From assembly GCF_024733565.1 (NCBI RefSeq), contig NZ_JANIOC010000008.1:124001-188000 (forward strand): 64,000 nt of DNA, written 5' to 3'. Numbering within the stretch: position 1 is the first letter of the stretch; each line of letters opens with the position of its first letter. This stretch comes from Rossellomorea sp. SC111 (GTDB taxonomy: Bacteria; Bacillota; Bacilli; Bacillales; Bacillaceae_B). Positions 43,537-52,525 of this stretch are shown here, one piece after another. The notes beneath the pieces are model-generated. The model did no database searches, had not been told where the DNA came from, and saw only the letters and a list, made by a program, of their open reading frames with translations. Both the position numbers and the translations under genes were made by a program.

Positions 43537-44655
43537 ATGTCAACAGTAGACTTTAAGTCGATCAGGAGAGATCTCCATCAAATTCCGGAACTTGGGTTTC
43601 AAGAGTTTAAAACTCAAGCATACTTAATGAATTATATTAGCAATCTTCCTGATGACCGATTAGAGGTTAAGACCTGGAAAACTGGCCTTTTCGTTAAGGT
43701 TCATGGCACCAACCCTACAAGGACGATCGGGTACCGTGGGGACATTGACGGCCTGCCGATCGAGGAAGAAACAGGATTGGATTTTCCTTCTTCACATGAA
43801 GGAAGGATGCATGCCTGCGGACATGATTTTCACATGACGATTGAATTAGGGGTTCTCACACATTTTGTTCACCACCCAATCGAAGATGACCTTCTTTTCA
43901 TTTTTCAACCGGCAGAGGAAGGACCAGGCGGGGCGGAACCGATGCTCCAAAGTGAAATCATGAAGGAATGGAAGCCGGATTGTATTTTTGCCCTGCACAT
44001 TGCACCGGAATATAAAGTGGGGACGGTTGCCGTTAAAGAGGGGCTGCTGTTTGCCAATACGTCTGAACTCTTCATAGACTTTAAAGGTAAAGGAGGACAT
44101 GCTGCCTATCCCCATCATACCAGGGACATGATTGTCGTAGCCTCTTCCTTTGTCACCCAAATGCAGTCGATTGTCTCCCGGAATGTCGATCCATTAGACA
44201 GTGCGGTCATCACAGTCGGGAAAATGGAAAGTGGTACGGTACAAAATATCATTGCAGAAACGGCCAGATTGGAAGGGACCATCCGTACCCTTTCAGCCCA
44301 GTCGATGGAGAGCGTAAAACAGCGGCTGGAAGCTTTGATCGAAGGAATGAAAATCAGCTATGAGTGTGAAATTGAAGTGAATTATGGCAGCATGTATCGG
44401 CAGGTCTTCAACGATCCTGAGTGGACAAAGCATTTCATGTCTTTCTTAAAGGATACGAACCGAAATCTTATCATCTGTAAAGAGGCCATGACAGGAGAAG
44501 ACTTTGGTTATATGCTTGAGGAAATACCCGGCTTTATGTTCTGGCTGGGTGTCGACTCCCCATACGGGCTCCATCATTCTAAATTAAACCCGAATGAAGA
44601 TGCCATTGACTTTGCCATCACCCTCCTTACGGATTATATAGGTTCATTAAAATAA
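43537..44655 (+). CDS. dapL: N-acetyldiaminopimelate deacetylase
   Basis: An M20-family metal-dependent amidohydrolase of 372 residues that removes the acetyl group from N-acetyl-LL-diaminopimelate. Motifs: [44 protein letters not shown] (metal ligands), [13 protein letters not shown] (catalytic Glu) and [19 protein letters not shown] precedes ATG 43537. With dapH, and an aminotransferase such as PatA, it completes the acetyl-dependent route to diaminopimelate. In this genome ykuS does not follow. Confidence 0.95.
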   Translation: MSTVDFKSIRRDLHQIPELGFQEFKTQAYLMNYISNLPDDRLEVKTWKTGLFVKVHGTNPTRTIGYRGDIDGLPIEEETGLDFPSSHEGRMHACGHDFHMTIELGVLTHFVHHPIEDDLLFIFQPAEEGPGGAEPMLQSEIMKEWKPDCIFALHIAPEYKVGTVAVKEGLLFANTSELFIDFKGKGGHAAYPHHTRDMIVVASSFVTQMQSIVSRNVDPLDSAVITVGKMESGTVQNIIAETARLEGTIRTLSAQSMESVKQRLEALIEGMKISYECEIEVNYGSMYRQVFNDPEWTKHFMSFLKDTNRNLIICKEAMTGEDFGYMLEEIPGFMFWLGVDSPYGLHHSKLNPNEDAIDFAITLLTDYIGSLK

Positions 44656-44666
44656 TCCATCTTTAT

Positions 44667-44705
44667 CACGGAACGTCTCCTGGATGCGTTCCGTGATTTT
44701 TTTTA
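44667..44705 (+). terminator. Terminator of dapL
   Basis: CACGGAACG (44667-44675) pairs with CGTTCCGTG (44687-44695), followed by ATTTTTTTT. Confidence 0.93.
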
Positions 44706-44721
44706 TAAGAGGCACAAAGAA

Positions 44722-44746
44722 AAAGAGAAGGCAGCGCCTTCTCTTT
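44722..44746 (-). terminator. Terminator of ykuT
   Basis: A near-palindrome with arms AAAAGAGAAGGC and GCCTTCTCTTTT and a short loop; on the minus strand it is followed by TCTTTG. Confidence 0.8.
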
Positions 44747-44756
44747 TCCCATTTTA

Positions 44757-45623
44757 TCAGTCTTCTTTTTTCTCGATATAAACCTGATGAGGATAAGGGA
44801 TTTCAATTCCGTTTTGATCAAGGGCTTCTTTCAATGCTTTGCGAAGCTTTCGTTCCACTCCCCATTGTTCCATGTTTTTTGTTTTGCATAACACCCTGAG
44901 AACCACATCAGAGGCACCAAGTGTCTGCACACCGAGCACATTCGGACCATCGACAATGTTATCATCTTCTTGTGCAATAGTATCGCACACCTGTTGAAGT
45001 ACGACCATTGCCTTATCGATGTCATCATCATACGAAATACCGATATCGACAAGCGCCCTCATGTTTCCACGTGAATGATTGCTGACACTCGTGATTTCCC
45101 TGTTCGGTACGTAGTTAAGAGTCCCATCGAATCCGCGGATATGGGTGGTCCGTAATCCGACCTCTTCCACAATCCCTGAGAAGCTTCCAGTCGTTACAAA
45201 ATCACCCACATCAACTTGCTTTTCAAGAAGAATGAAGAACCCTGTAACGACGTCACTTACTAATCCTTGCGCACCGAACCCGACGGCAAGTCCGACAATC
45301 CCTGCGCCGGCAAGGATAGCCGTTACCTGGATACCGAAGATCTGCAGGATCGTTACGAAGAAAACGAATATCAGGATATAACCGACAATATTTTTTGAAA
45401 GACTTTGTAATGTCTGAGCACGACCGTCTGATACATCATTTCTCTTTCGATATTTGTCAAAAATCCTTTCAATCACTTTGTTCGCTGCACCTTTTACAAT
45501 GATAAAAGCGATCCAAATCGCTAAAATTTGCAGTGCACCTATTCCAATCGTCACTAATAGACCGCCCCAATTAAAATTGGATAGTCGATCACTTAAAGCT
45601 GTTAATCCAAATATGTAATCCAA
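44757..45623 (-). CDS. ykuT: MscS-family mechanosensitive channel
   Basis: A small-conductance mechanosensitive channel protein. Three membrane segments lie in the N-terminal half, the last being the pore-lining GIVGLAVGFGAQGLVSDVVTGFFILLEKQVDVGDFV, followed by the cytoplasmic beta domain (GIVEEVGLRTTHIRGFDGTLNYVPN) and a C-terminal alpha-beta domain. The frame extends to 45671, but AAAGGATG is followed by TTG codons; TTG 45623 (nine bases on) is the likely start, giving 288 residues. The exact start is uncertain. Confidence 0.88.
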   Translation of the reverse strand: MDYIFGLTALSDRLSNFNWGGLLVTIGIGALQILAIWIAFIIVKGAANKVIERIFDKYRKRNDVSDGRAQTLQSLSKNIVGYILIFVFFVTILQIFGIQVTAILAGAGIVGLAVGFGAQGLVSDVVTGFFILLEKQVDVGDFVTTGSFSGIVEEVGLRTTHIRGFDGTLNYVPNREITSVSNHSRGNMRALVDIGISYDDDIDKAMVVLQQVCDTIAQEDDNIVDGPNVLGVQTLGASDVVLRVLCKTKNMEQWGVERKLRKALKEALDQNGIEIPYPHQVYIEKKED

Positions 45624-45831
45624 ATCCAAACATCCTTTCCTATTAAATAATGACCATTCTAGTATACACAATACTCCATAGGTTATGTCAAAGGAGATAT
45701 TTCCTTAAAATACATACTGGTTTATTCCCTGGTTTGGAAATGATAAACTAAACTCTGGTAGTTTATGAGTGAAATAAAAGAGTAAAGACAATAAAAATGA
45801 ACCAAAACAATTAAGGGATGACGGGAATTAA

Positions 45832-45863
45832 TTATAATCATTATAATATTATATTAATTATAA
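45832..45863 (+). promoter_or_regulatory. Two tandem PerR boxes upstream of ykuU
   Basis: TTATAATCATTATAA (45832-45846) is an exact match to the PerR box TTATAAT-N-ATTATAA. A second, TTATATTAATTATAA (45849-45863), differs at one position. They lie directly before the -35 box. PerR is the peroxide-sensing repressor of Bacillus; Fur boxes have the related but different GATAAT pattern. Confidence 0.85.
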
Positions 45864-45892
45864 TTGACTAAAGAAATCCAATCCTATATAAT
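45864..45892 (+). promoter_or_regulatory. Promoter of ykuU
   Basis: TTGACT (45864-45869), 17 bases, TATAAT (45887-45892). The -35 box adjoins the second PerR box. Confidence 0.88.
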
Positions 45893-45980
45893 GAAAATTG
45901 TGAGTTGAAATGGACAGGCTTTTTAAAACCTTCCTTTCACAGACACTATTTCATCAAACATTCATTGGAGGGATCTATTA

Positions 45981-46523
45981 ATGGCAGAACGCATGGTTGG
46001 TAAACAGGCTCCACGTTTCGAAATGGACGCTGTAATGCCAAATAAAGAATTCGGTAAAGTATCTTTAGAGGAAAATATGAAAAACGATAAGTGGACAGTA
46101 TTATTCTTCTACCCAATGGACTTCACGTTTGTTTGTCCGACGGAAATCACCGCAATGTCAGACCGTTACGATGAGTTTGAAGACTTAGACGCAGAAATCA
46201 TCGGTGTTTCTACAGACACAATTCATACACACTTAGCATGGATCAACACCGATCGCAATGCAAATGGAATCGGAGAATTAAACTATCCATTAGCGGCAGA
46301 TACAAACCATTCTGTATCCCGTGAATATGGTGTTCTGATTGAAGAAGAAGGTGTGGCCCTTCGTGGTCTTTACATCATCAATCCTGAAGGAGAACTTCAG
46401 TACCAGGCTGTATTCCATAACAATATCGGACGTGACGTTGAAGAAACATTACGTGTACTTCAAGCACTCCAAACCGGCGGACTTTGCCCGGCGAACTGGA
46501 AGCCAGGTCAAAAAACTTTATAA
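45981..46523 (+). CDS. ykuU: 2-Cys peroxiredoxin
   Basis: A 180-residue AhpC/TSA-type peroxiredoxin that reduces hydrogen peroxide and organic peroxides with thiol electrons. The peroxidatic Cys52 is in YPMDFTFVCPTEI; the resolving Cys169 is in GLCPANWKPG, both as in typical 2-Cys enzymes. GGAGGGATC precedes ATG 45981. The next gene, ykuV, encodes a thioredoxin-like protein that may be its reductant. Its promoter carries two PerR boxes, so induction by peroxide is likely. Confidence 0.96.
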   Translation: MAERMVGKQAPRFEMDAVMPNKEFGKVSLEENMKNDKWTVLFFYPMDFTFVCPTEITAMSDRYDEFEDLDAEIIGVSTDTIHTHLAWINTDRNANGIGELNYPLAADTNHSVSREYGVLIEEEGVALRGLYIINPEGELQYQAVFHNNIGRDVEETLRVLQALQTGGLCPANWKPGQKTL

Positions 46524-46538
46524 TTTTAAAATGAATAG

Positions 46539-46567
46539 AGGCCTAACCGTTTGTTAGGTCTTTTTTT
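46539..46567 (+). terminator. Terminator of ykuU
   Basis: AGGCCTAAC and GTTAGGTCT arms, followed by T. It separates ykuU from ykuV. Confidence 0.88.
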
Positions 46568-46635
46568 ACAACATAAATAGACAAAATCATCTTTAAGGCA
46601 GAAAAATCCGAGACTGACTGAAGGAGGCAATATCA

Positions 46636-47091
46636 ATGAAACTGCGTTCACCTATGCCTGAACTGACAGGAGCTACTGAGTGGCTGAATGGAGAAGTGAC
46701 AAAAAAGGATCTTGTTGGTGACAAACCGACCCTTATCCACTTCTGGTCGATTTCTTGTCACCTCTGTAAAGAAGCGATGCCCCAGGTAAATGAATTTCGT
46801 GACCGGTACAGTGATAAACTGAACGTAATGGCTGTTCATATGCCACGTTCAGAGGAGGATCTAAATCTGGACGAGATCAAAAAGGTGGCTTCGGAGTACG
46901 ATATCACACAACCGATCTTTGTGGACAGTGAGCATAAATTGACAGATGCATTTGAAAATCAATACGTCCCTGCTTATTATGTATTTGATAAAGATGGAAA
47001 CCTTCGTCATTTCCAGGCAGGAGGAAGCGGTATGAAGATGCTAGAAAAGCGTGTGAACCGTGTCCTGGATGAAATGGAAAAAAGCGAATAG
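46636..47091 (+). CDS. ykuV: Thiol-disulfide oxidoreductase YkuV
   Basis: A 151-residue thioredoxin-fold protein without a signal peptide, so cytoplasmic. The redox motif is Cys41-His-Leu-Cys44 in HFWSISCHLCKEAMPQ, and the cis-Pro is in NQYVPAYYVFD. It matches B. subtilis YkuV closely from memory, which is able to reduce disulfides. GAAGGAGG precedes ATG 46636. It follows ykuU by 112 bases with a terminator between, so may have its own promoter or partial read-through. Confidence 0.95.
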   Translation: MKLRSPMPELTGATEWLNGEVTKKDLVGDKPTLIHFWSISCHLCKEAMPQVNEFRDRYSDKLNVMAVHMPRSEEDLNLDEIKKVASEYDITQPIFVDSEHKLTDAFENQYVPAYYVFDKDGNLRHFQAGGSGMKMLEKRVNRVLDEMEKSE

Positions 47092-47114
47092 GGATCAAAC
47101 GTAATATGGAGGAG

Positions 47115-47142
47115 AGATCGGTCAAAAGACCGATCTTTTTTT
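47115..47142 (+). terminator. Terminator of ykuV
   Basis: AGATCGGTC and GACCGATCT arms with an AAAA loop, followed by T. Confidence 0.95.
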
Positions 47143-47295
47143 GTGGTTTCATTTTTAAAATATATATGAATAGTGAGATTTAAAGGAGAATTCACAAAAA
47201 GGAAAAAATTCTAAAAAAGGGTAGATAATTATTTCGAAAGCCGATATATTTAGTAGTACGTTGTTTTTTTATAGAACACGGAGGGGAGAGGAATT

Positions 47296-49050
47296 ATGGA
47301 TACATTTAAAAAATTGAAAGCCTTTTACTGGCCTTATAAAAGGCATTTTATCATTTCAATGATTTTTTTGATTTTTGTTACAGGCATTACAGTGGTATAT
47401 CCAATGATCTTACAAATAACAATTGACGACGTCATTCTCCAAGGGGAATATAAGTGGATTCCGTACCTTGCATTCGGATTTATCGGCATCATGGTCCTAA
47501 AAGGGATCGCCACATTCATCCAACAGTACAATGGGGATCTTTTTGGGATAACCTCGGTTTACCGAATGAGGAATGAATTGTATGAAAAGCTTCAATTCCT
47601 CCCATTCAGTTATTATGATAACGCCAAAACAGGGGACTTGATGTCACGCTTGACGGCGGATGTAGAGGCTTTCCGGTTCTTCTTATCATTTGGATTCTCG
47701 GAATTGCTCCGTTTTTTCCTGCTGGTGACGGTGAGCTTTGGGGTGATGTTCTACTATTCACCTTCTTTGACCTTTGTCACCCTGGTTTCTTTGCCTTTTC
47801 TGGCCATTGCCGTATACAAATTCGATAAGGCGGTCCATCCTGCCTTCCGTGGTATCCGCAAGTCCTTCGGAAAGCTGAACACGAATGTACAAGAAAACAT
47901 CTCCGGGATCAATACGGTGAAATCACTGTCCCGTGAAGATTTTCAAATCAATAAATTCAACCGGTCAAATGGTGATTACAAAGATAAGTACCTTTTTACA
48001 TCGGATATTTGGGCGAAATATTTCCCACTTATGGAGTTCTTGGGGAATGTGAGTGTCGTAACCCTCCTTGCATACGGTGGATACCTCGTGATGAATGGAA
48101 ATCTTCAACCAGGAGAGCTTGTCGCCTTTTACAGTTTGGTCTGGTATATCATCTGGCCGATCATGAACCTTGGATTCACAATCAACCTGTTTTCCCAATC
48201 AAAGGCATCGGGAGAGCGATTATTGGAGATTCTGGAAGTGGATGAGAAGATTAAAGACCACAATGAAGTCATTCATACTGATGAATTGAAAGGTGAAGTG
48301 GAATTCAAGCACGTATCACTGAATTACACGGTGCATGACGAAGCAGCCCTTGAGGATATTTCCTTTAAGGCAGAACCCGGCAAGGTCATTGGTCTGATCG
48401 GGGGCACTGGATCAGGGAAAACGAGTATCACCCAGCTGATCACACGTTTCTATGAACCGGATGATGGGGAGATCCTCATTGATGGAAGGGATGTAAAAGA
48501 TTATTCGTTAAAATCACTTCGTCAAAATATTGGATTCGTCCTTCAGGAGTCATTCTTATTCTCCTCTACCATCAAAGCCAATATCTCATATGGTCGACCG
48601 GAATCAACCATGGAAGAAATCATCGAAGCAGCTAGACGAGCACAGGCACATGATTTCATCTCAGAATTGCCCGATGGCTATGACACAAGACTGGGAGAAA
48701 GGGGATTGGGTCTTTCAGGCGGTCAGAAACAACGGATCGCCATCGCACGCGCGATTTGCACAGACCCGTCGATCCTCATTCTCGATGATGCTACGAGCGC
48801 CGTGGACATGGAAACGGAATTCAGAATTCAGAAAGCGCTGAAAGAAGTCATGGCCGATCGCACGACCTTCATCATCGCACACCGGATTTCATCCCTTAAG
48901 CATGCCGACGAAATCATCGTCCTCGAAAACGGGAAAGTGGTTGAACGAGGGGTTCACGATTTCTTACTGAAAAATAACGGACCATATCAGCGAATCTATG
49001 ATATTCAATACCAAGACCAGAAAAAAATATTACAAACTCAGGAAGGGTAG
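47296..49050 (+). CDS. yknU: ABC exporter half-transporter, degenerate Walker B (YknU-like)
   Basis: A 584-residue half-transporter: six membrane helices (about 15-310) then a nucleotide-binding domain. Walker A is LIGGTGSGKTS, the signature is GLGLSGGQKQR (canonical), and Walker B ends ILILDDATSAVD, with Asp where the catalytic Glu normally sits; the switch His is in IIAHRIS. This is the non-canonical partner of a heterodimeric exporter. Length and pairing match B. subtilis YknU, but the symbol is inferred mainly from synteny. Substrate unknown; multidrug-type export is typical. Confidence 0.9.
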   Translation: MDTFKKLKAFYWPYKRHFIISMIFLIFVTGITVVYPMILQITIDDVILQGEYKWIPYLAFGFIGIMVLKGIATFIQQYNGDLFGITSVYRMRNELYEKLQFLPFSYYDNAKTGDLMSRLTADVEAFRFFLSFGFSELLRFFLLVTVSFGVMFYYSPSLTFVTLVSLPFLAIAVYKFDKAVHPAFRGIRKSFGKLNTNVQENISGINTVKSLSREDFQINKFNRSNGDYKDKYLFTSDIWAKYFPLMEFLGNVSVVTLLAYGGYLVMNGNLQPGELVAFYSLVWYIIWPIMNLGFTINLFSQSKASGERLLEILEVDEKIKDHNEVIHTDELKGEVEFKHVSLNYTVHDEAALEDISFKAEPGKVIGLIGGTGSGKTSITQLITRFYEPDDGEILIDGRDVKDYSLKSLRQNIGFVLQESFLFSSTIKANISYGRPESTMEEIIEAARRAQAHDFISELPDGYDTRLGERGLGLSGGQKQRIAIARAICTDPSILILDDATSAVDMETEFRIQKALKEVMADRTTFIIAHRISSLKHADEIIVLENGKVVERGVHDFLLKNNGPYQRIYDIQYQDQKKILQTQEG

Positions 49051-49060
49051 GTGATAGGGT

Positions 49061-50884
49061 TTGAATGAAAAAAAGAAAGTGAATAAAAACATTCTGAGCA
49101 GGTTCCATTACTCAACCGATCAAGTAATCGATAAGCCATTCAACTGGGAACAGCTCTATCGGTTACTGACGTATTTAAAACCATATTCAAAAAAACTGTT
49201 GCCCTTGTCCATCATCACCGTTCTGATTACAACGGCTGTCCGTCTGATCATCCCGATCCTGATCGGTGTGTACACACTCGATAAAGCGATCAGGCAAAAA
49301 GAGGAGAATCTTCTCTTTACCCTTGTGGGAGTCATAGCGGGACTTTATGTTTTGAATTATATAGCCAATGTCCTCAGAATAAAATGGATGAATCAATTGG
49401 GGCAGGGGGTCATCTATGACCTTAGAAAACATTTATTCAGTCATGTACAATGGCTTTCCCATCGTTTCTTTGATCAGCGTTCAGCAGGATCCATCCTAGT
49501 CAGGATCATGAATGACATCAACTCTTTGCAGGAGCTTTTCACGAATGGTGTCATCAATCTATTGATGGACATCATCCTGCTCATCGGAATCATCGTGATA
49601 CTCTTTACGTTAAGCCCGGAACTGACGCTTGCCGTCATGGTCATTTTGCCTATCATGTTCTTCATCTCTACAAGCTTGCGTAAAAAAATACGCAAATCCT
49701 GGCAAGTGGTAAGGCTCAAGCAATCGAAACTTAACTCCCATTTGAATGAAAGCATTCAGGGAATACGGGTGACCCAATCATTCACTCAGGAAAAAGAAAA
49801 TATGGCCTTCTTTGATGGAGTCAACACAGAGACCTTCGAAAGTTGGAGAACGGCCACAAAGAAGAATGCCATGTTCCGTCCACTGGTGGAATTAACGAAT
49901 GCCATTGGGACTGCTGTCCTTATTTGGTTTGGTGCCCATCTGATTCAAAATGGATCACTGGAACTTGGTGAGTTCGTTTCATTCGCATTCTATCTGGGTA
50001 TGTTCTGGGAGCCGATATCAAGGCTCGGGCAGGTGTATAATCAGCTGTTGATCGGGATGGCTTCATCAGAGCGAATCTTTGAATTCCTGGATGAACAACC
50101 GATCGTAAACGAAAAGAAGAATGCCTTGAATTTGACCGATATCAAGGGGAGGATTCAATTCGAACACGTGGAATTCTCTTATGATGACAAACGTAAAGCA
50201 CTCAGGGACATCAATCTGGAAATGAAAGCCGGGCAAACCGTTGCACTCGTCGGTCATACAGGATCGGGAAAAACGACGATTGCAAATCTTATCAGCCGCT
50301 TTTACGACCCGACAAATGGCGTGGTGAAGATTGATGGAGTAGACTTACGGGATGCATCTGTTTCAAGCTTACGGAGTCAAATCAGCATCGTCCTGCAGGA
50401 TACATTCATCTTCTCGGGAACGATCATGGATAATATCCGATTCGGCCGCCCGGGTGCATCCGATGAAGAGGTATTAAAGGCAGCCGAAGCCATCGGGGCA
50501 AACGAATTCATCGGAAAGCTCTCTAATGGCTACGAAACGGAAGTCGAGGAACGGGGTAATGTGTTATCTGTCGGTGAAAGACAATTGTTGTCCTTCGCAC
50601 GTGCCCTGTTGGCGAATCCACGCATCATCATCCTGGATGAAGCGACAGCATCCATCGATACAGAAACAGAAGTCAAAATCCAAAACGCATTGAAAAAGTT
50701 ACTGAACGGCCGTACCGCGATCATCATCGCCCACCGCCTATCCACAATCCGTGAGTCGGACAATATTTTTGTACTTGAAAATGGCAGAATCAAAGAGTCC
50801 GGAAACCACGACGAATTGATGGAACAAGAAGGAGACTATTTTGAACTGGTGAAGTCGCAGTTCAGGATGTTGGATGCAATGTGA
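49061..50884 (+). CDS. yknV: ABC exporter half-transporter, degenerate signature (YknV-like)
   Basis: A 607-residue partner of the preceding protein: six membrane helices (about 40-330) and a nucleotide-binding domain. Walker A is LVGHTGSGKTT, Walker B is the canonical IIILDEATASID, but the signature reads NVLSVGERQ instead of L-S-G-G-Q. Combined with the Asp in the partner's Walker B, one of the two ATP sites is degenerate, as in BmrCD and TM287/288. Starts at TTG 49061 (AGGTGAT upstream); an ATG at 49065 is out of frame. The gap to the first gene is ten bases. Confidence 0.9.
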   Translation: MNEKKKVNKNILSRFHYSTDQVIDKPFNWEQLYRLLTYLKPYSKKLLPLSIITVLITTAVRLIIPILIGVYTLDKAIRQKEENLLFTLVGVIAGLYVLNYIANVLRIKWMNQLGQGVIYDLRKHLFSHVQWLSHRFFDQRSAGSILVRIMNDINSLQELFTNGVINLLMDIILLIGIIVILFTLSPELTLAVMVILPIMFFISTSLRKKIRKSWQVVRLKQSKLNSHLNESIQGIRVTQSFTQEKENMAFFDGVNTETFESWRTATKKNAMFRPLVELTNAIGTAVLIWFGAHLIQNGSLELGEFVSFAFYLGMFWEPISRLGQVYNQLLIGMASSERIFEFLDEQPIVNEKKNALNLTDIKGRIQFEHVEFSYDDKRKALRDINLEMKAGQTVALVGHTGSGKTTIANLISRFYDPTNGVVKIDGVDLRDASVSSLRSQISIVLQDTFIFSGTIMDNIRFGRPGASDEEVLKAAEAIGANEFIGKLSNGYETEVEERGNVLSVGERQLLSFARALLANPRIIILDEATASIDTETEVKIQNALKKLLNGRTAIIIAHRLSTIRESDNIFVLENGRIKESGNHDELMEQEGDYFELVKSQFRMLDAM

Positions 50885-50896
50885 TTTCTGTTTAGG

Positions 50897-50926
50897 AGCC
50901 CCGCACTAGTGTGTGGGGTTTTTTTG
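50897..50926 (+). terminator. Terminator of the ABC pair
   Basis: GCCCCGCAC and GTGTGGGGT arms around TAGT, followed by T. Confidence 0.92.
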
Positions 50927-50996
50927 TAGTGTCGAGGAGGGAGGGAATGTCGAATGGCAGATAAGCTATTCAAAATGGAAGATTCTAAAAGAAACT

Positions 50997-51014
50997 TTGT
51001 GAAATATGTCACAA
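50997..51014 (+). promoter_or_regulatory. Rex-like operator before cydAB
   Basis: TTGTGAAATATGTCACAA has perfect TTGTGA and TCACAA arms, as in the binding site of the NADH-sensing repressor Rex, which controls cydABCD in B. subtilis. Confidence 0.85.
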
Positions 51015-51021
51015 AATATTC

Positions 51022-51061
51022 ATGTTCAATACTTCACAAACTCAACCCCAGGTTTTATAAT
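51022..51061 (+). promoter_or_regulatory. cydAB promoter with second Rex-like site
   Basis: TTCACA (51033-51038), 17 bases, TATAAT (51056-51061). The -35 box is inside a second Rex-like site (51022-51039) whose right arm TTCACAA is perfect and whose left arm has three mismatches. Confidence 0.75.
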
Positions 51062-51131
51062 AGACAATAAGTGATAAACAGTAGGAAAGAGCTGTTTACG
51101 ATAAAAAGTAATCCGGTAGGGGGAGTAATGA

Positions 51132-52469
51132 ATGGTATTGGATAGTGTGATTTTGAGTAGGATGCTCACTTCGACAACCCTTGCATTCCATATTATTTTT
51201 GCAACGATTGGTGTAGGGGTTCCGGTTATGATTGCCATAGCCGAGTTCATGGGGATCAAGCGAAATGATCCTCATTACCTTTTGCTGGCACGAAGATGGG
51301 CGAGGGGATTTACGATTACGGTGGCTGTCGGGGTTGTGACCGGAACGGCAATAGGACTTCAGCTGTCCTTGTTATGGCCATCGTTTATGCAGGTGGCCGG
51401 ACAGGTGATTGCCCTGCCTTTATTTATGGAAACTTTTGCGTTTTTCTTTGAAGCTATCTTTTTGGGGATTTACCTTTATACGTGGGATCGATTTAAGAAT
51501 AAATGGACTCACTGGCTGCTGACGATACCGGTGATGATCGGTTCTTCGGCTTCCGCCCTTTTTATTACGACGGTGAACGCGTTTATGAATACGCCGCAGG
51601 GATTCGAATTGGAGGATGGAAAAGCGATTAATATCGATCCGATTGCAGCGATGCTAAATCCCGCGACACCAACCAAAGTGTTTCACGTGCTGACGACGGC
51701 ATACTTAACATCTGCCCTCATACTGGCAGCCATCACAGCATTTGCGATCCTCCGCAAAAAGGGAGGGGACTATCATAAGAAAGCCCTTCGTTTAACGATG
51801 GTATCAGCGCTGATTTTCGCTTTTGGTTCTGCTCTGGCAGGGGATTTATCTGCCAAGTTCCTCGCTGAATATCAGCCTGAGAAACTTGCGGCGGCAGAGT
51901 GGCATTTTGAGTCGGAAGAAAATGCAGATTTAATCGTATTCGGGACGCTTGATGAAAACAATGAAGTCCATAATGAGATACGATTGCCCGGTTTCCTGAG
52001 CTTCCTTGCTGGAAGTTCGTTTGATACAGAGGTCATCGGGTTGAATGAATTTCCTGAAGACGACCGGCCGCCTTTATGGGTACACTATTTATTTGATTTG
52101 ATGGTGTCCATCGGGTTCTACAGTATCTTCATTGCTGGGGCATTTATCTTATTCTGGAAATGGAAAAAGCGGAATGAATGGAATAAGCCATTGCTATGGG
52201 GGATCGTTGCCAGTGGACCGCTAGCGATGCTCGCCATCGAATTTGGCTGGATTTACGCAGAGGTTGGGCGACAGCCATGGATTTTGCGTGGATATATGAA
52301 AGTGGCCGAGGCAGCTACAAAGGCAGATGGGGTTGGCTTGACCTTCGCGCTCTTTGTAGGTCTTTATATACTTCTTGGCGTCCTGTGTGTCATTGTCTTA
52401 ATTAAAATGTTTAAAAATAAGCCGGCAGAGGCTGAATTGGAACAACGATTTCCTAAAAAAGCGAGTTAG
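51132..52469 (+). CDS. cydA: Cytochrome bd-type quinol oxidase subunit I
   Basis: A 445-residue membrane protein with about nine helices that oxidises quinol and reduces oxygen. His20 in TLAFHIIFATIG and the later KVFHVLTTAYL His are heme ligand candidates, and the GRQPWI motif is conserved. The external Q-loop is short, which places it in the short-loop group that includes B. subtilis YthA and the cyanide-insensitive oxidases rather than long-loop E. coli CydA. GGGGGGAG precedes ATG 51132. Two Rex-like sites lie upstream. The gene pair is not at this place in B. subtilis. Confidence 0.93.
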   Translation: MVLDSVILSRMLTSTTLAFHIIFATIGVGVPVMIAIAEFMGIKRNDPHYLLLARRWARGFTITVAVGVVTGTAIGLQLSLLWPSFMQVAGQVIALPLFMETFAFFFEAIFLGIYLYTWDRFKNKWTHWLLTIPVMIGSSASALFITTVNAFMNTPQGFELEDGKAINIDPIAAMLNPATPTKVFHVLTTAYLTSALILAAITAFAILRKKGGDYHKKALRLTMVSALIFAFGSALAGDLSAKFLAEYQPEKLAAAEWHFESEENADLIVFGTLDENNEVHNEIRLPGFLSFLAGSSFDTEVIGLNEFPEDDRPPLWVHYLFDLMVSIGFYSIFIAGAFILFWKWKKRNEWNKPLLWGIVASGPLAMLAIEFGWIYAEVGRQPWILRGYMKVAEAATKADGVGLTFALFVGLYILLGVLCVIVLIKMFKNKPAEAELEQRFPKKAS

Positions 52470-52525
52470 CTTGTGAGGCTCCTATTAGAGGGGCCAACTG
52501 ATTTTGTTAAGAGGGAGGAATGGGT

